This document shows, piece by piece, positions 53,039 through 61,876 of a DNA stretch of 64,000 bases; position 1 is the stretch's first letter, and the number at the start of each line of letters is the position of its first letter. The notes below the pieces were generated by a model that was not told the DNA's origin, made no database searches, and saw only the letters and a program-made list of their open reading frames with translations. The stretch is from Pseudomonas borbori (GTDB lineage: Bacteria; Pseudomonadota; Gammaproteobacteria; Pseudomonadales; Pseudomonadaceae): the NCBI RefSeq assembly GCF_900115555.1, contig NZ_FOWX01000006.1, forward strand, positions 62,001 through 126,000. Direction: 5' to 3'. A program made the translations under genes and the position numbers.

Positions 53039-53668
53039 CTACAAGCGCGCCTCGACCTCTTTCCACTCCCCCGGTTGCAGGCCGTCCAGGCTCCAGGGGC
53101 CGATGCGCACGCGCACCAGACGCAGGGTCGGCAGGCCCACCGCCGCGGTCATGCGCCTGACCTGGCGGTTGCGCCCCTCGCGAATCACCAGCTCCAGCCA
53201 GGCGGTCGGCACGCTCTTGCGAAAACGCACCGGCGGATTGCGCGGCCATAACTGCGGCTCATCCAGCACCCGCGCCTCGGCCGGCAGGGTCGGGCCGTCG
53301 TTCAGCTCGACGCCAGCGCGCAGGCGCTGCAGCTGCTCGGCCGTCGGCTGGCCTTCCACCTGCACCCAATAGGTTTTCGCCAGCTTGTGTCTGGGGTCGG
53401 CGATGCGTGCCTGCAGGCCACCGTCATTGGTCAGCAGCAGCAAGCCCTCGCTGTCGCGATCCAGGCGCCCGGCCGGATAGACCCCGGGCACCGCGACGAA
53501 GTCCTTGAGGGTGGCGCGGCCCTGCTGGTCGTTGAACTGGGTCAGGACATCGAAGGGCTTGTTCAGCAGCAGCAAGCGCGGCTCGGCCGGCGGCGCCTTG
53601 GCCAGCCGACGGGCGGCGGGCTTGCCAGCGGAACGCGAGGGTGCAGCAGAACGGGGCGGGCGCGGCAT
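53039..53668 (-). CDS. rluE: 23S rRNA pseudouridine synthase of the RluE/RsuA type
   Basis: A 209-residue synthase. After a basic, disordered N-terminus (about 1-30) comes [14 protein letters not shown] and the catalytic motif [17 protein letters not shown] with the essential Asp. KTYWVQVEG and the C-terminal [28 protein letters not shown] follow. There is no S4 domain, which fits RluE (which modifies U2457 of 23S rRNA in E. coli). ATG 53,668 has GGAG upstream; the longer in-frame start at 53,761 has no support. It is divergent from the alcohol dehydrogenase gene. Confidence 0.88.
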   Translation of the reverse strand: MPRPPRSAAPSRSAGKPAARRLAKAPPAEPRLLLLNKPFDVLTQFNDQQGRATLKDFVAVPGVYPAGRLDRDSEGLLLLTNDGGLQARIADPRHKLAKTYWVQVEGQPTAEQLQRLRAGVELNDGPTLPAEARVLDEPQLWPRNPPVRFRKSVPTAWLELVIREGRNRQVRRMTAAVGLPTLRLVRVRIGPWSLDGLQPGEWKEVEARL

Positions 53669-53810
53669 GCAGGCTCCGGGAGCGGAAAACGGGGTGGCCA
53701 GTGTAACCGAGGCCACCCTGCGGCCATCAACCGGACTTATGGGCGAGGCCTTCGCGGGCACGGGCGACTATGCTGGCAAGGCTCTGCTTGCCATGACCGA
53801 GGAAATCCGC

Positions 53811-54845
53811 ATGAACGCCTCCGACTCCATACTCGACACCTTCACCGGCTGGGCCGCCAAGACGCCCGGCGCGCCCCTCGAACCGCACAGCTATGACCCC
53901 GGCCCGCTGGGCGGCGAAGAGGTCGAGGTGGCCGTGGAATACTGCGGCATCTGTCACTCCGACCAGTCGATGATCGACAACGAATGGGGCAACGCCCGCT
54001 ATCCGTTCATCCCCGGTCACGAGGTGGTCGGCCGCATCGTCCGCCTCGGCGAGCAGGTGCGCGGCCTCGAACTCGGTCAGCGGGTCGGCATCGGCTGGTA
54101 CAAGGGCAGCTGCATGCACTGCCACTCCTGCATGGAAGGCGCGCACCAACTCTGCGGCTCGGTAAAACCGACCATCGTCGGCAGCAACGGCGGTTTCGCC
54201 GACCGCCTGCGCAGCCACTGGGCCTGGGCCGTGCCGCTGCCGGATGGACTCGACCCGAGCCTGGTCGGCCCGCTGTTCTGCGCCGGCTCGACGGTGTTCA
54301 GCCCGCTGCTGGAGTTCGACGTCAAACCCACCGACAGGGTCGGCGTGGTCGGCATCGGCGGCCTCGGTCATTTGGCCCTGGGCTTTCTCAACGCCTGGGG
54401 CTGCGAGGTCACCGCCTTCACCTCGTCGCTGAACAAGCAGGAAGAAGCCAAGCGCCTGGGCGCGCACAAGGTCGTCGCCTCCACCGACAGCGCGGCGCTC
54501 AAGGCCATCGCCGGCAGCCTGGATTTCCTCCTGGTCACCGCCAGCGCCGACCTCGACTGGAACGCGCTGATCGGCACCCTCGGCGGCAAGGGCCGCCTGC
54601 ACTTCGTCGGCATAGTGCCGAGCGCCATCCCGGTGCACGTGTTCAACCTGATCCCGCGCCAGCGCAGCCTGTCCGGCTCACCGGTGGGCTCGCCGGCGAG
54701 CATGGCGACCATGCTGGAGTTCTGCGCACGGCACCAGATCCTGCCGCAGGTCGAAATGTTCCCGATGAGCCGGGTCAACGACGCCATCGCCCACCTGCGC
54801 GCCGGCAAGGCACGCTACCGGGTGGTGCTGGACGCCAGCAAGTAA
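53811..54845 (+). CDS. Zinc-dependent alcohol dehydrogenase, YahK/cinnamyl-type
   Basis: A 344-residue medium-chain dehydrogenase. The catalytic zinc site is CGICHSD with GHEVVG. The structural zinc lobe has Cys in CMHCHSCMEGAHQLC, and the Rossmann loop is GVVGIGGLGHLALGF. The residue pattern after strand 2 (FTSSLNKQEEAK) favours NADPH. These enzymes reduce a broad range of aldehydes in the cytosol. GAGG eight bases before ATG 53,811 supports this start. A terminator-like repeat follows directly. Confidence 0.9.
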   Translation: MNASDSILDTFTGWAAKTPGAPLEPHSYDPGPLGGEEVEVAVEYCGICHSDQSMIDNEWGNARYPFIPGHEVVGRIVRLGEQVRGLELGQRVGIGWYKGSCMHCHSCMEGAHQLCGSVKPTIVGSNGGFADRLRSHWAWAVPLPDGLDPSLVGPLFCAGSTVFSPLLEFDVKPTDRVGVVGIGGLGHLALGFLNAWGCEVTAFTSSLNKQEEAKRLGAHKVVASTDSAALKAIAGSLDFLLVTASADLDWNALIGTLGGKGRLHFVGIVPSAIPVHVFNLIPRQRSLSGSPVGSPASMATMLEFCARHQILPQVEMFPMSRVNDAIAHLRAGKARYRVVLDASK

Positions 54846-54851
54846 CTCGAC

Positions 54852-54902
54852 GTAGGGTGCGCCGTGCGCACAGCCCCCAACGGTGCGCACGGCACACCCT
54901 AC
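54852..54902. terminator. GTAGGGTGC-type inverted repeat, probable bidirectional terminator
   Basis: Arms GTAGGGTGCGCCGTGCGCAC and GTGCGCACGGCACACCCTAC pair with only minor mismatch, filling the 68-base gap between two convergent genes. The left arm is repeated exactly at 59,061-59,080. Confidence 0.65.
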
Positions 54903-54913
54903 ACTCACCCAAC

Positions 54914-56389
54914 CTAGCGAAACGGCGGCTCGTCGAAGCTGCGCAGCTTGCGCGAGTGCAGCGAGTTGAGCTGGCTGCGCAGCAGGTCGAGGGCGGCGAT
55001 GCCGATGTGCAGGTGCTGGGTCACCGCCCGCTCGTAGAAGGCGCCGGCGGCGCCGGGCAGCTTGATTTCGCTGTGCAGCGGCTTGTCGGAAACGCACAAC
55101 AGGGTGCCGTAGGGCACCCGCAGGCGATAGCCCTGGGCGGCGATGGTGCCGCTTTCCATGTCCACCGCCACGGCGCGCGCCAGGTTGATCAGCGGCCGCT
55201 CCTGGGCCCAGCGCAGCTCCCAGTTGCGGTCGTCGTAGGTCAGCACGGTGCCGGTGCGTAAACGCCGCTTGAGGGCGTCGCCACGCTCGCCGGTGACCTG
55301 CGCGGCGGCCTCCTGCAAGGCCATCTGCACTTCGGCCAGGGCCGGCAGGGGAATGTTCGGCGGCAGCACCCGGTCGAGAATGCCATCGCGGCGCATATAG
55401 GCGTGGGCCAGCACGTAGTCGCCGATGGTCTGCGATTGGCGCAGGCCGCCGCAGTGGCCGATCATCAGCCAGCAGTGCGGACGCAGCACGGCCAGGTGAT
55501 CGGTGATGTTCTTCGCGTTGGACGGGCCGACGCCGATATTCACCAGGGTGATGCCATCGCCAGGGCTGGTGCCCTGCAGGTGGTAGGCCGGCATCTGGTA
55601 GCGGTGCCAGACCACGGTCTCGATGATCGCCTGCATCTCACCCTCGGCCATGCCGCGCTCGATCACCACGTTGCCCGGCAGCACCATGCGCACGAAACGC
55701 GAGTCGCCCTGCAGCACATCCAGGCCATGGCGAATGAACTGGTCGACATAGCGGTGATAGTTGGTCAGCAGGATCCACGGCTGCACATGGCGCCAATCGC
55801 TGCCGGTGTAATGCACCAGGCGGCGCAGGGAAAAATCCACCCGGGCGGCATCGAACAGGGCCAGCGGCAATTGCTCCGCGCCCTCCCAGTCGTACAGGCC
55901 ATCGGCCGTGCCGTCGTTGGCGGCGGACAGGTCGGTGCTGGGGAACACCCGCGCCAGTTCGGCGGCGGTGATCCCCGAGCCGGCCAGCTCATCGCCGTGC
56001 TCGACCACATAGGGATAAGGAATATTCTGCTGGCTGGTGCCCACCTCGACCCGCACGGTGAAGTCCTGCATCAGCGGCTGCAGTTGCTCCAGCAGGTAAT
56101 TGCGGAACGCCTCGGGGTGGGTGACGGTGATGCTGTAGGTGCCGGGCACCTGGACCTTGGCATAGGCGCGCACGGTGGCCGGCGCCTCGCCCTGGCCCTG
56201 ATAGGTCAGACGCAGTTCCGGGTAGTGGAACTGGCTCAGCTGCGCAGCATCGGGCTTGATGCGTTCCTTGACATAGCGCTTGAGCGCCCGGCTCAGGGCG
56301 CCGGTGGCCTGCCGATGCAGGGCGGCCAGGCGATCCACGGCCTCTTCGGCAGTAGTGGCGACGACGAAGTCTTCTGAACTGAGGGTCAC
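54914..56389 (-). CDS. amn: AMP nucleosidase
   Basis: A 491-residue enzyme that hydrolyses AMP to adenine and ribose 5-phosphate. The N-terminal half is the AMP nucleosidase-specific domain (LSRALKRYVKERIKPDA). The C-terminal half is a phosphorylase-like fold with MIGHCGGL, the late AVDMES motif (catalytic Glu region) and VSDKPLHSEIKLPG. Length is close to E. coli Amn (484). The GTG start at 56,389 (VTLSSEDFVV) has AGGAA eight bases upstream; the in-frame extension to 56,449 is not conserved in character. It is convergent with the alcohol dehydrogenase. Confidence 0.92.
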   Translation of the reverse strand: MTLSSEDFVVATTAEEAVDRLAALHRQATGALSRALKRYVKERIKPDAAQLSQFHYPELRLTYQGQGEAPATVRAYAKVQVPGTYSITVTHPEAFRNYLLEQLQPLMQDFTVRVEVGTSQQNIPYPYVVEHGDELAGSGITAAELARVFPSTDLSAANDGTADGLYDWEGAEQLPLALFDAARVDFSLRRLVHYTGSDWRHVQPWILLTNYHRYVDQFIRHGLDVLQGDSRFVRMVLPGNVVIERGMAEGEMQAIIETVVWHRYQMPAYHLQGTSPGDGITLVNIGVGPSNAKNITDHLAVLRPHCWLMIGHCGGLRQSQTIGDYVLAHAYMRRDGILDRVLPPNIPLPALAEVQMALQEAAAQVTGERGDALKRRLRTGTVLTYDDRNWELRWAQERPLINLARAVAVDMESGTIAAQGYRLRVPYGTLLCVSDKPLHSEIKLPGAAGAFYERAVTQHLHIGIAALDLLRSQLNSLHSRKLRSFDEPPFR

Positions 56390-56621
56390 GGCAGCTATTC
56401 CTGGCTGAATACACGCGCCTATCTTGCCCTGATCGCCGCGCCTTGGCATAGCGCGGCGTGGCTACTGCGGCGGTCGCCTGAGCTCCACCGGCAACGGCTG
56501 CGCCGTCAAGAGCCCGCCCCGCCGGGTGCCGGGGTTGCCGCGCGGGTAGAAAGCCGACAGCGAACCCAGGCTGCCGGGCAAACACGTGCGCCGAGAGCAC
56601 TCCCCCGCCAAGAAAGACAAC

Positions 56622-58271
56622 TCAAAGCAGATGCGGCGTGCTGCGCGCCACCAAAGCGGCGACGTCGATGCCGCGTGGCAAGGTGCCATAGACCCGCCCG
56701 CCGTCGCCCAGGCGGCTGGCGATAAAGGCGTCGCTTACCGTGGCGTTGCCGGCTTCCAGCAGCAGTTTGGCCTGCAGGGCGACGGCCACGTCTTCGGTCA
56801 GTTGGCGGGCGCGGTACTGGATGTCGGCGCTGTCGGCAAAATCCGCCTGGAGTTTGTCGATATGCCGTTTCAGCCGGGCGTCGCCGTGGCCGTCGCCCAG
56901 TTCGGCGAACAGCGCGTCGAGCACGCCCGGCTCCTTGGACAGGGCTCGCAGGACGTCGAGGCACTGCACGTTGCCGGAACCTTCCCAGGTCGAGTTGACC
57001 GGTGCCTCACGGTACAGTCTTGGCAGGATGCTGTCTTCGACATAGCCGGCGCCGCCCATGCATTCGGCGGCCTCGTTGATCATGGCCGGCGCGCGCTTGC
57101 AGATCCAGTATTTGCCGACCGCGATGACCAGGCGGGCGAGCTTGTCTTCCTGCGGGTCTGCGGCGTTATCCAGGGCCTTGCCCATGCGCAGGGTCAGGGC
57201 CAGGGCGGCTTCGCTTTCCAGGGCCAGGTCGGCCAGGACGTTCTGCATCAGCGGCTGCTCGCTGAGCACGCGGCCGCCGACCTGGCGGTAGGCGCAGTGA
57301 TGGGCGGCCTGGGTCAGGGCCTGCCGCATCAGGGCACTGGAGCCGACCATGCAGTCGAAGCGGGTCAGCGCGACCATTTCGATGATGGTCGGCACGCCGC
57401 GCCCCTCCTCGCCGACCATCCAGGCCAGGGCGCCGCGGTACTCGACTTCGCTGGAGGCATTCGACCAGTTGCCCAGTTTGTTCTTCAGGCGCTGGATATA
57501 CAGCTCGTTGCGCGTGCCGTCCGGGCGGTGGCGCGGCAGCAGGAAGCAGGTCAGGCCCTTGTCGGTATAGGCCAGGGTCAGGAAGGCGTCGCACATGGGC
57601 GCCGAGCAGAACCATTTGTGCCCGACCAGTTCGTAGGCCTGGCCGGGCCCGCCAGCGCCGACCGGATAGGCGCGGGTGGTGTTGGCGCGCACGTCGGTGC
57701 CGCCCTGCTTCTCGGTCATGGCCATGCCGATGGTGGCGCCGCTCTTCTGCTCGATCGGCAGGTTGCGCGGGTCGTATTGGGTGGAGAGGATCTTCGGCAG
57801 CCAGATGTCGGCGATATCCGCCTGCAGCTTCAACGCCGGCACGCTGGCGTAGGTCATGGTCAGCGGACAGCCGCTGCCGGCCTCGGCCTGGCTGTGCAGG
57901 TAGCTCATGGCGGCGCGGGCGACCTGGGCGCCGGGGCGCGGGTCGGTCCAGGGCAGCGAGGGAATGCCGTGCTCGATGGCCGCGGCCATCAGCTGGTGAT
58001 AGGCCGGGTGGTACTCGACCAGATCGATGCGCTGGCCATAGCGGTCGTGACTCTTGAACTGCGGCTTGTTCTCGTTGGCGAGAAAGCCGGCGGCCATCAG
58101 TTCGCCACCGGCCAGGGCGCCATAGGCGTCGATCCGCGCCTCGGCCCAGCCGCCGCCGAAGCGCTTGTTCCACTCCTGCAACGGCAGGTCGATGCGGTAC
58201 AGATTGGCGCCGTCCAGCGGTGGCACCTGGTTGAACACTTCATGGGTTTCGGCATGCTGACTGGCATTCAT
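56622..58271 (-). CDS. Acyl-CoA dehydrogenase, AidB type
   Basis: A 549-residue flavoprotein. The AidB/adaptive-response branch is indicated by the N-terminal FNQVPPLDGANLY. FAD/substrate motifs follow: MAMTEKQGGTDVRANTT and, later, ECMGGAGYVEDSILPRLYREAPVNSTWEGSGNVQ, typed here in two parts (ECMGGAGYVEDSILPR and PVNSTWEGSGNVQ). It may oxidise an acyl-CoA, or in the E. coli case bind DNA and protect it from alkylation. Its ATG overlaps the end of the TetR gene by four bases, so the regulator and enzyme form an operon. A note of interest is that ada lies elsewhere in this window. Confidence 0.88.
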   Translation of the reverse strand: MNASQHAETHEVFNQVPPLDGANLYRIDLPLQEWNKRFGGGWAEARIDAYGALAGGELMAAGFLANENKPQFKSHDRYGQRIDLVEYHPAYHQLMAAAIEHGIPSLPWTDPRPGAQVARAAMSYLHSQAEAGSGCPLTMTYASVPALKLQADIADIWLPKILSTQYDPRNLPIEQKSGATIGMAMTEKQGGTDVRANTTRAYPVGAGGPGQAYELVGHKWFCSAPMCDAFLTLAYTDKGLTCFLLPRHRPDGTRNELYIQRLKNKLGNWSNASSEVEYRGALAWMVGEEGRGVPTIIEMVALTRFDCMVGSSALMRQALTQAAHHCAYRQVGGRVLSEQPLMQNVLADLALESEAALALTLRMGKALDNAADPQEDKLARLVIAVGKYWICKRAPAMINEAAECMGGAGYVEDSILPRLYREAPVNSTWEGSGNVQCLDVLRALSKEPGVLDALFAELGDGHGDARLKRHIDKLQADFADSADIQYRARQLTEDVAVALQAKLLLEAGNATVSDAFIASRLGDGGRVYGTLPRGIDVAALVARSTPHLL

Positions 58272-58921
58272 GACTGTGGCTCCTTTTCGGGCAGCGGGGC
58301 GCCAACGGCGCGTAGACAGAAGGTGACCAGAGCCTGGCTGACGTCACTCAGGCTCGGGGCGGGATAACCCGCTTCGCGGGCGGCGCGGGCGGGGGGTGAC
58401 AAGGGCCCGACCAGGGCTTCGGCGATAGCGCCGACCAGGCAGGCGGCGGTCAGGCCGAGATGGCTGACGCGGAACACGCCGGCGGCGTTGCCTTGCTCGA
58501 GCAGCTCGCCGAACGATTCGGCATAGGCCTCGCGAAAGAGCAGACGCTGCTCGTCGACCTGCGGTTCGACCGGCTCGGCGATCAGGGCGAAGGCCAGGCG
58601 CCGGCTGTGCCAGGCCCGCGCGGCGAACTGCTGCAAGCCGGCGGCCAGGCGCTCGGCGGGTGGTCCCGGGGCGCGCAAGGTCTGCTGCAGCGCCTCGAGC
58701 TCGCCCTGGCTGGCAACCGCGAAGACTTCGGCGGCCAACTCGCCCTTGTTGTGAAAATGGCGGTACAGGCTACCGGTGGCGATGCCCACGTCCTCGGCCA
58801 GCGCCTGCATGGTCAGGGCGGCAAAACCGCCAGCGGCGACACGGGCCAGGGCACTGGCGAGGATTCGCTGGCGCAGCGCCTGATCACGGTCGATACGTAG
58901 GGCTGTGGTGCGATAAGCCAT
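58268..58921 (-). CDS. TetR-family transcriptional regulator
   Basis: A 217-residue repressor. The N-terminal helix-turn-helix (about 15-65) includes LTMQALAEDVGIATGSLYRHFHNKGEL, given here as LTMQALAEDVGIATG and SLYRHFHNKGEL. The ligand domain is alpha-helical. The gene is first in an operon with the acyl-CoA dehydrogenase, and two palindromes lie directly upstream, so it most likely represses this operon. Lipid or acyl-CoA is the plausible ligand by context only. Confidence 0.9.
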   Translation of the reverse strand: MAYRTTALRIDRDQALRQRILASALARVAAGGFAALTMQALAEDVGIATGSLYRHFHNKGELAAEVFAVASQGELEALQQTLRAPGPPAERLAAGLQQFAARAWHSRRLAFALIAEPVEPQVDEQRLLFREAYAESFGELLEQGNAAGVFRVSHLGLTAACLVGAIAEALVGPLSPPARAAREAGYPAPSLSDVSQALVTFCLRAVGAPLPEKEPQS

Positions 58922-58925
58922 GGTC

Positions 58926-58967
58926 TGAATCCTGATTCAATAACTGAACTCAGTGAATCATGATTCA
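58926..58967. promoter_or_regulatory. Paired operator palindromes upstream of the tetR/acyl-CoA dehydrogenase operon
   Basis: TGAATCCTGATTCA at 58,926 and the perfect palindrome TGAATCATGATTCA at 58,954 have centres 28 bases apart. They begin five bases before the TetR start codon. Such a doubled site fits cooperative binding by TetR dimers and autorepression. Confidence 0.7.
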
Positions 58968-59022
58968 GAGCTTGCACAAAGCGGCATTTCGGCCAAGAGG
59001 GAGGGCTGGGACAGCGGCTAGC

Positions 59023-59160
59023 GTGCTGTCTCAGAATTGTTGTTTCGATGACACCGTCTCGTAGGGTGCGCCGTGCGCACCACTGACAACCGGGTGCCTG
59101 GAGCGCACCCTGTACAGGCCAGCCGCTGCCGCTTGAACAATGATTATTACGAGACAGCAC
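59023..59160. repeat. MITE-like element abutting the ladS 3' end
   Basis: It begins GTGCTGTCTC and ends GAGACAGCAC, a perfect 10-bp inverted repeat that continues imperfectly (AATTGTTG / CAATGATTATT). The centre carries the GTAGGGTGCGCCGTGCGCAC repeat at 59,061. The right end stops one base before the ladS stop codon. A solo end with 22 of 24 matching bases sits at 26,134. Confidence 0.55.
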
Positions 59161-59161
59161 A

Positions 59162-61543
59162 CTAGCCGGCGCGGCACAGCACCCAGTCGTGCAACAGGCC
59201 GCGCACGGCTTCGAACTTCACCGGCTTGGCCAGGTAGTCGCTCATGCCGGCGGCCAGGCAGCGCTCGCGGTCGCCGCTGTGGCTGTGGGCGGTGATCGCC
59301 AGCACCGGCAACTCGGCGCAGCCGGGCAGGATGCGCAGCGCCCGGCAGGTCGCGAACCCGTCCAGCACCGGCATCTGGCAATCCAGCAGCACCGCATCGA
59401 CCGGTTCGCGCCGCAGCACCTCGAGCGCCTCGGCGCCGTTGTCGGCGGTAAGCACGCGGTAACCCAGCTTGAGCAGCATGCCGCGGGTCACCAGCTGGTT
59501 GATCGCGTTGTCCTCGACCACCAGCACCGTGCACTGCTCGGGGGAGCGCGCAAGCTGGGCAGGCGCCCGCGGTGCAGGTACAGGCGGTGCGGCCAGCGCG
59601 GACGGCAAGATCAGCGGCACCTGTACACGAAAGCGGCTGCCCTGGCCGGGCTGCGACTCGTGGCTGAGGCTGCCGCCCTGCAGGTCGACCAACTGTCGAC
59701 AGATGGCCAGGCCGATGCCCAGGCCGCCGTACTCGCGCGTCATGGAGCCGTCCAGTTGATGGAAGTGCTGATACAGCGACGTCTCCTGCGACACACTGAA
59801 GCCCACGCCCGTGTCGATCACCTCGATGCTCAGCAGCAGGCCATCGGCCGTCGCTCCGACGCGCAAGCGGATCTCGCCGCGGCCGGTGAACTTGATGGCG
59901 TTGTCGAGCAGATAGCCGAGGCTCTGTGCCAGCTTGCCAGCATCGCCGGCAAGGGTATCGGGCAGGCTTTCGTCCAGCTCCAGAACGAAGCGCAGCCCTT
60001 TGTCCGCGGCACGCGCCGCGTACTGTGCGCGCAATCCGTCGAGCAACCCGCGCAGGCTGAACGGCTCGCGCCGCGGGTAGAGCTTGCCGGCCTGCAACTC
60101 GCTGAGAACGAGGATGTCGTCGACCATGCGCATCATGTCCCGCGCCGAACCGGCGGCGGTCTTCTGGTACTGCGCCAACTCGGCGTCCAGGTCGAGCGTC
60201 TGCATCAACTCCAGCGAGCCGATCACCCCGTTCATCGGTGTGCGCAACTCGTGGGTGACGCTGGCGAGGAATTCGTCCTTCAGGCGGTTGCTGTTGGCCA
60301 GTTGCTGGTTCAGCACCTCCAGCTTGTGCCCGCTATCCTGGAGAATCCGCGTGCGCTCCTCCTTCATCGCGTTGATCCGGTCGGCCAGGGCCAGTGACAG
60401 CAGGCCGACCTCCAGGGCCGAACCGATCTGGCTGGCGTACATGGTCAGGAACACATTGGGCAGGTAGCCGAGCACCATCAGGCTGTTGATCGCGCCGCCG
60501 AGCAGGAAGGCGCTCCAGGCGATGATGAAGTAGCGCGCCACGCGCATGCCGCGCAGCCAGGCGATGATCCCGGCAGCGAAGACCACCACGGTGAACAACA
60601 GCGCCAGGTAGGTAGCCAGGCGCAGCGACAGCGCATAGCTGACGGTCAGCGCCAGGATCATCACCCCGGCACCGCTGGCCATCAGCAACAGCAGCGTGCG
60701 GTCGACCCAGGGGCTGTGCTCGGCGGTATGCAGGAAGCTGCGCGCGAACTGGCAGCCGAACAGCGCCGCCGAGCCGATCAGAAAGGGCGTCGAGGCATTC
60801 GCCCACCAGGGGTTGTTCGGCCAGAAATACTCGATGCCGGCGCCGTTGACCGACACCTGATAGAGGCCGAACGAGGCGATATAGAGGATGTAATAGAGGT
60901 AGCTGGCATCCCTGACGCTGAGGAAGATGAACAGGTTGTAGATCAGCATCACCAGCAGCACGCCGTAGATGACGCCGAGCACATAGCTGCGCGCGGGCTG
61001 TTCTTCCAGGTAGGCAGTGGGTGCCCACAGACTCAACGGCGCCTGGATCGAGCCCTGGCTTTGCAGGCGCAGATAGACCCGCTGCGGCTGGTGCGGCTGC
61101 AGGTCGAGTTCGAACAGGTAGTTGTGGTGCCTGATCTGCCGGCTGGCGAATGGCAGCGAGTCGCCGGTACGCTGGGCCAGCTGGAACTTGCCCTGGCCAT
61201 CCGCCAGGTACAGATCCAGCCGATCCAGCGGCGGATAGGCCAACTCCAGCAACCAGGGCTGCGGCCCGTCCGGCCGCTGCGGCCGCTGCGGCCGATATTC
61301 CAGATCCAGGCGCAGCCAGAATACCGAACGCGAATAACCGGCATTCAGCACCGGGGAGTCATGCCGACGAAAGCCCGCTTGCAGGGCCGACGAGGTGACT
61401 TCGTCGATAGTCGCATCGCCACGCACATCCTCGAATACCTGCATGGCCTGGCCAAGCGGCAGCATGCGGGTATGCTCATCGAAGACCACGGCAGAGGCGC
61501 ACAGCGGCCAGACTGCGAACAGCAGAATCAAGAGATAGCGCAT
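59162..61543 (-). CDS. ladS: Hybrid sensor histidine kinase LadS
   Basis: A 793-residue protein. Signal peptide (1-18), a periplasmic 7TMR-DISMED2 domain (about 25-175), and seven membrane helices of the DISM type (about 180-390) are followed by a coiled coil. The HisKA domain has phospho-acceptor His in SVTHELRTPMNG. HATPase motifs are DNAIKF, DTGVGF and GGLGIGLAICR, and the receiver domain has its phospho-Asp in LLDCQMPVLDG. Order, length (795 in P. aeruginosa) and adjacency to thiD support LadS. In P. aeruginosa it signals through GacS/GacA to promote biofilm and type VI secretion over acute virulence. ATG 61,543 is preferred to a TTG six codons earlier. Confidence 0.9.
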   Translation of the reverse strand: MRYLLILLFAVWPLCASAVVFDEHTRMLPLGQAMQVFEDVRGDATIDEVTSSALQAGFRRHDSPVLNAGYSRSVFWLRLDLEYRPQRPQRPDGPQPWLLELAYPPLDRLDLYLADGQGKFQLAQRTGDSLPFASRQIRHHNYLFELDLQPHQPQRVYLRLQSQGSIQAPLSLWAPTAYLEEQPARSYVLGVIYGVLLVMLIYNLFIFLSVRDASYLYYILYIASFGLYQVSVNGAGIEYFWPNNPWWANASTPFLIGSAALFGCQFARSFLHTAEHSPWVDRTLLLLMASGAGVMILALTVSYALSLRLATYLALLFTVVVFAAGIIAWLRGMRVARYFIIAWSAFLLGGAINSLMVLGYLPNVFLTMYASQIGSALEVGLLSLALADRINAMKEERTRILQDSGHKLEVLNQQLANSNRLKDEFLASVTHELRTPMNGVIGSLELMQTLDLDAELAQYQKTAAGSARDMMRMVDDILVLSELQAGKLYPRREPFSLRGLLDGLRAQYAARAADKGLRFVLELDESLPDTLAGDAGKLAQSLGYLLDNAIKFTGRGEIRLRVGATADGLLLSIEVIDTGVGFSVSQETSLYQHFHQLDGSMTREYGGLGIGLAICRQLVDLQGGSLSHESQPGQGSRFRVQVPLILPSALAAPPVPAPRAPAQLARSPEQCTVLVVEDNAINQLVTRGMLLKLGYRVLTADNGAEALEVLRREPVDAVLLDCQMPVLDGFATCRALRILPGCAELPVLAITAHSHSGDRERCLAAGMSDYLAKPVKFEAVRGLLHDWVLCRAG

Positions 61544-61876
61544 GCGGCCCCACGAAGACAAAGTCGGGTAATGTCGGATTGCGCCGGAGATGCCCTGCTC
61601 TCCTGGCTGACGCCGCCTCGCCTACCCGGTTATATGAATGGCCGCCACTCTAGCACAGGCTTTGCGCGGGCAAACGGCAGCTGGCGCGAACAGCATGGGC
61701 ATGCCCTGCAAGGCTCTGGAATAGGCGCCAGGGGCCAACAGGGAGGCCATCAGCGAAGCGCTGGCGCAAACTGTCGCCACGATCAGGATCTGCCGCCGCG
61801 GGCGGGGCGACTTGACTCGATCGCCGCACATTCCCGCCGGTTCAATCGGGGCCGTTTAATGCTAAGCTCGCGCACC
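61544..61876. other. Divergent intergenic region between ladS and thiD
   Basis: This 333-base gap separates divergent genes and must contain both promoters. A TTGCCC...TAGAGT pair on the minus strand near 61,645-61,675 is a candidate ladS promoter. A minus-strand 69-codon frame at 61,622-61,831 has one hydrophobic stretch (LIVATVCASASLMASLLAPG) but no good ribosome-binding site. It overlaps the candidate promoter, so I do not call it a gene. No other structure was seen. Confidence 0.4.

Noticed and set aside
61622..61831. Minus-strand 69-codon frame between ladS and thiD
   Set aside because: It has one hydrophobic stretch but no ribosome-binding site at proper spacing, and it overlaps the likely ladS promoter; kept as possible only.
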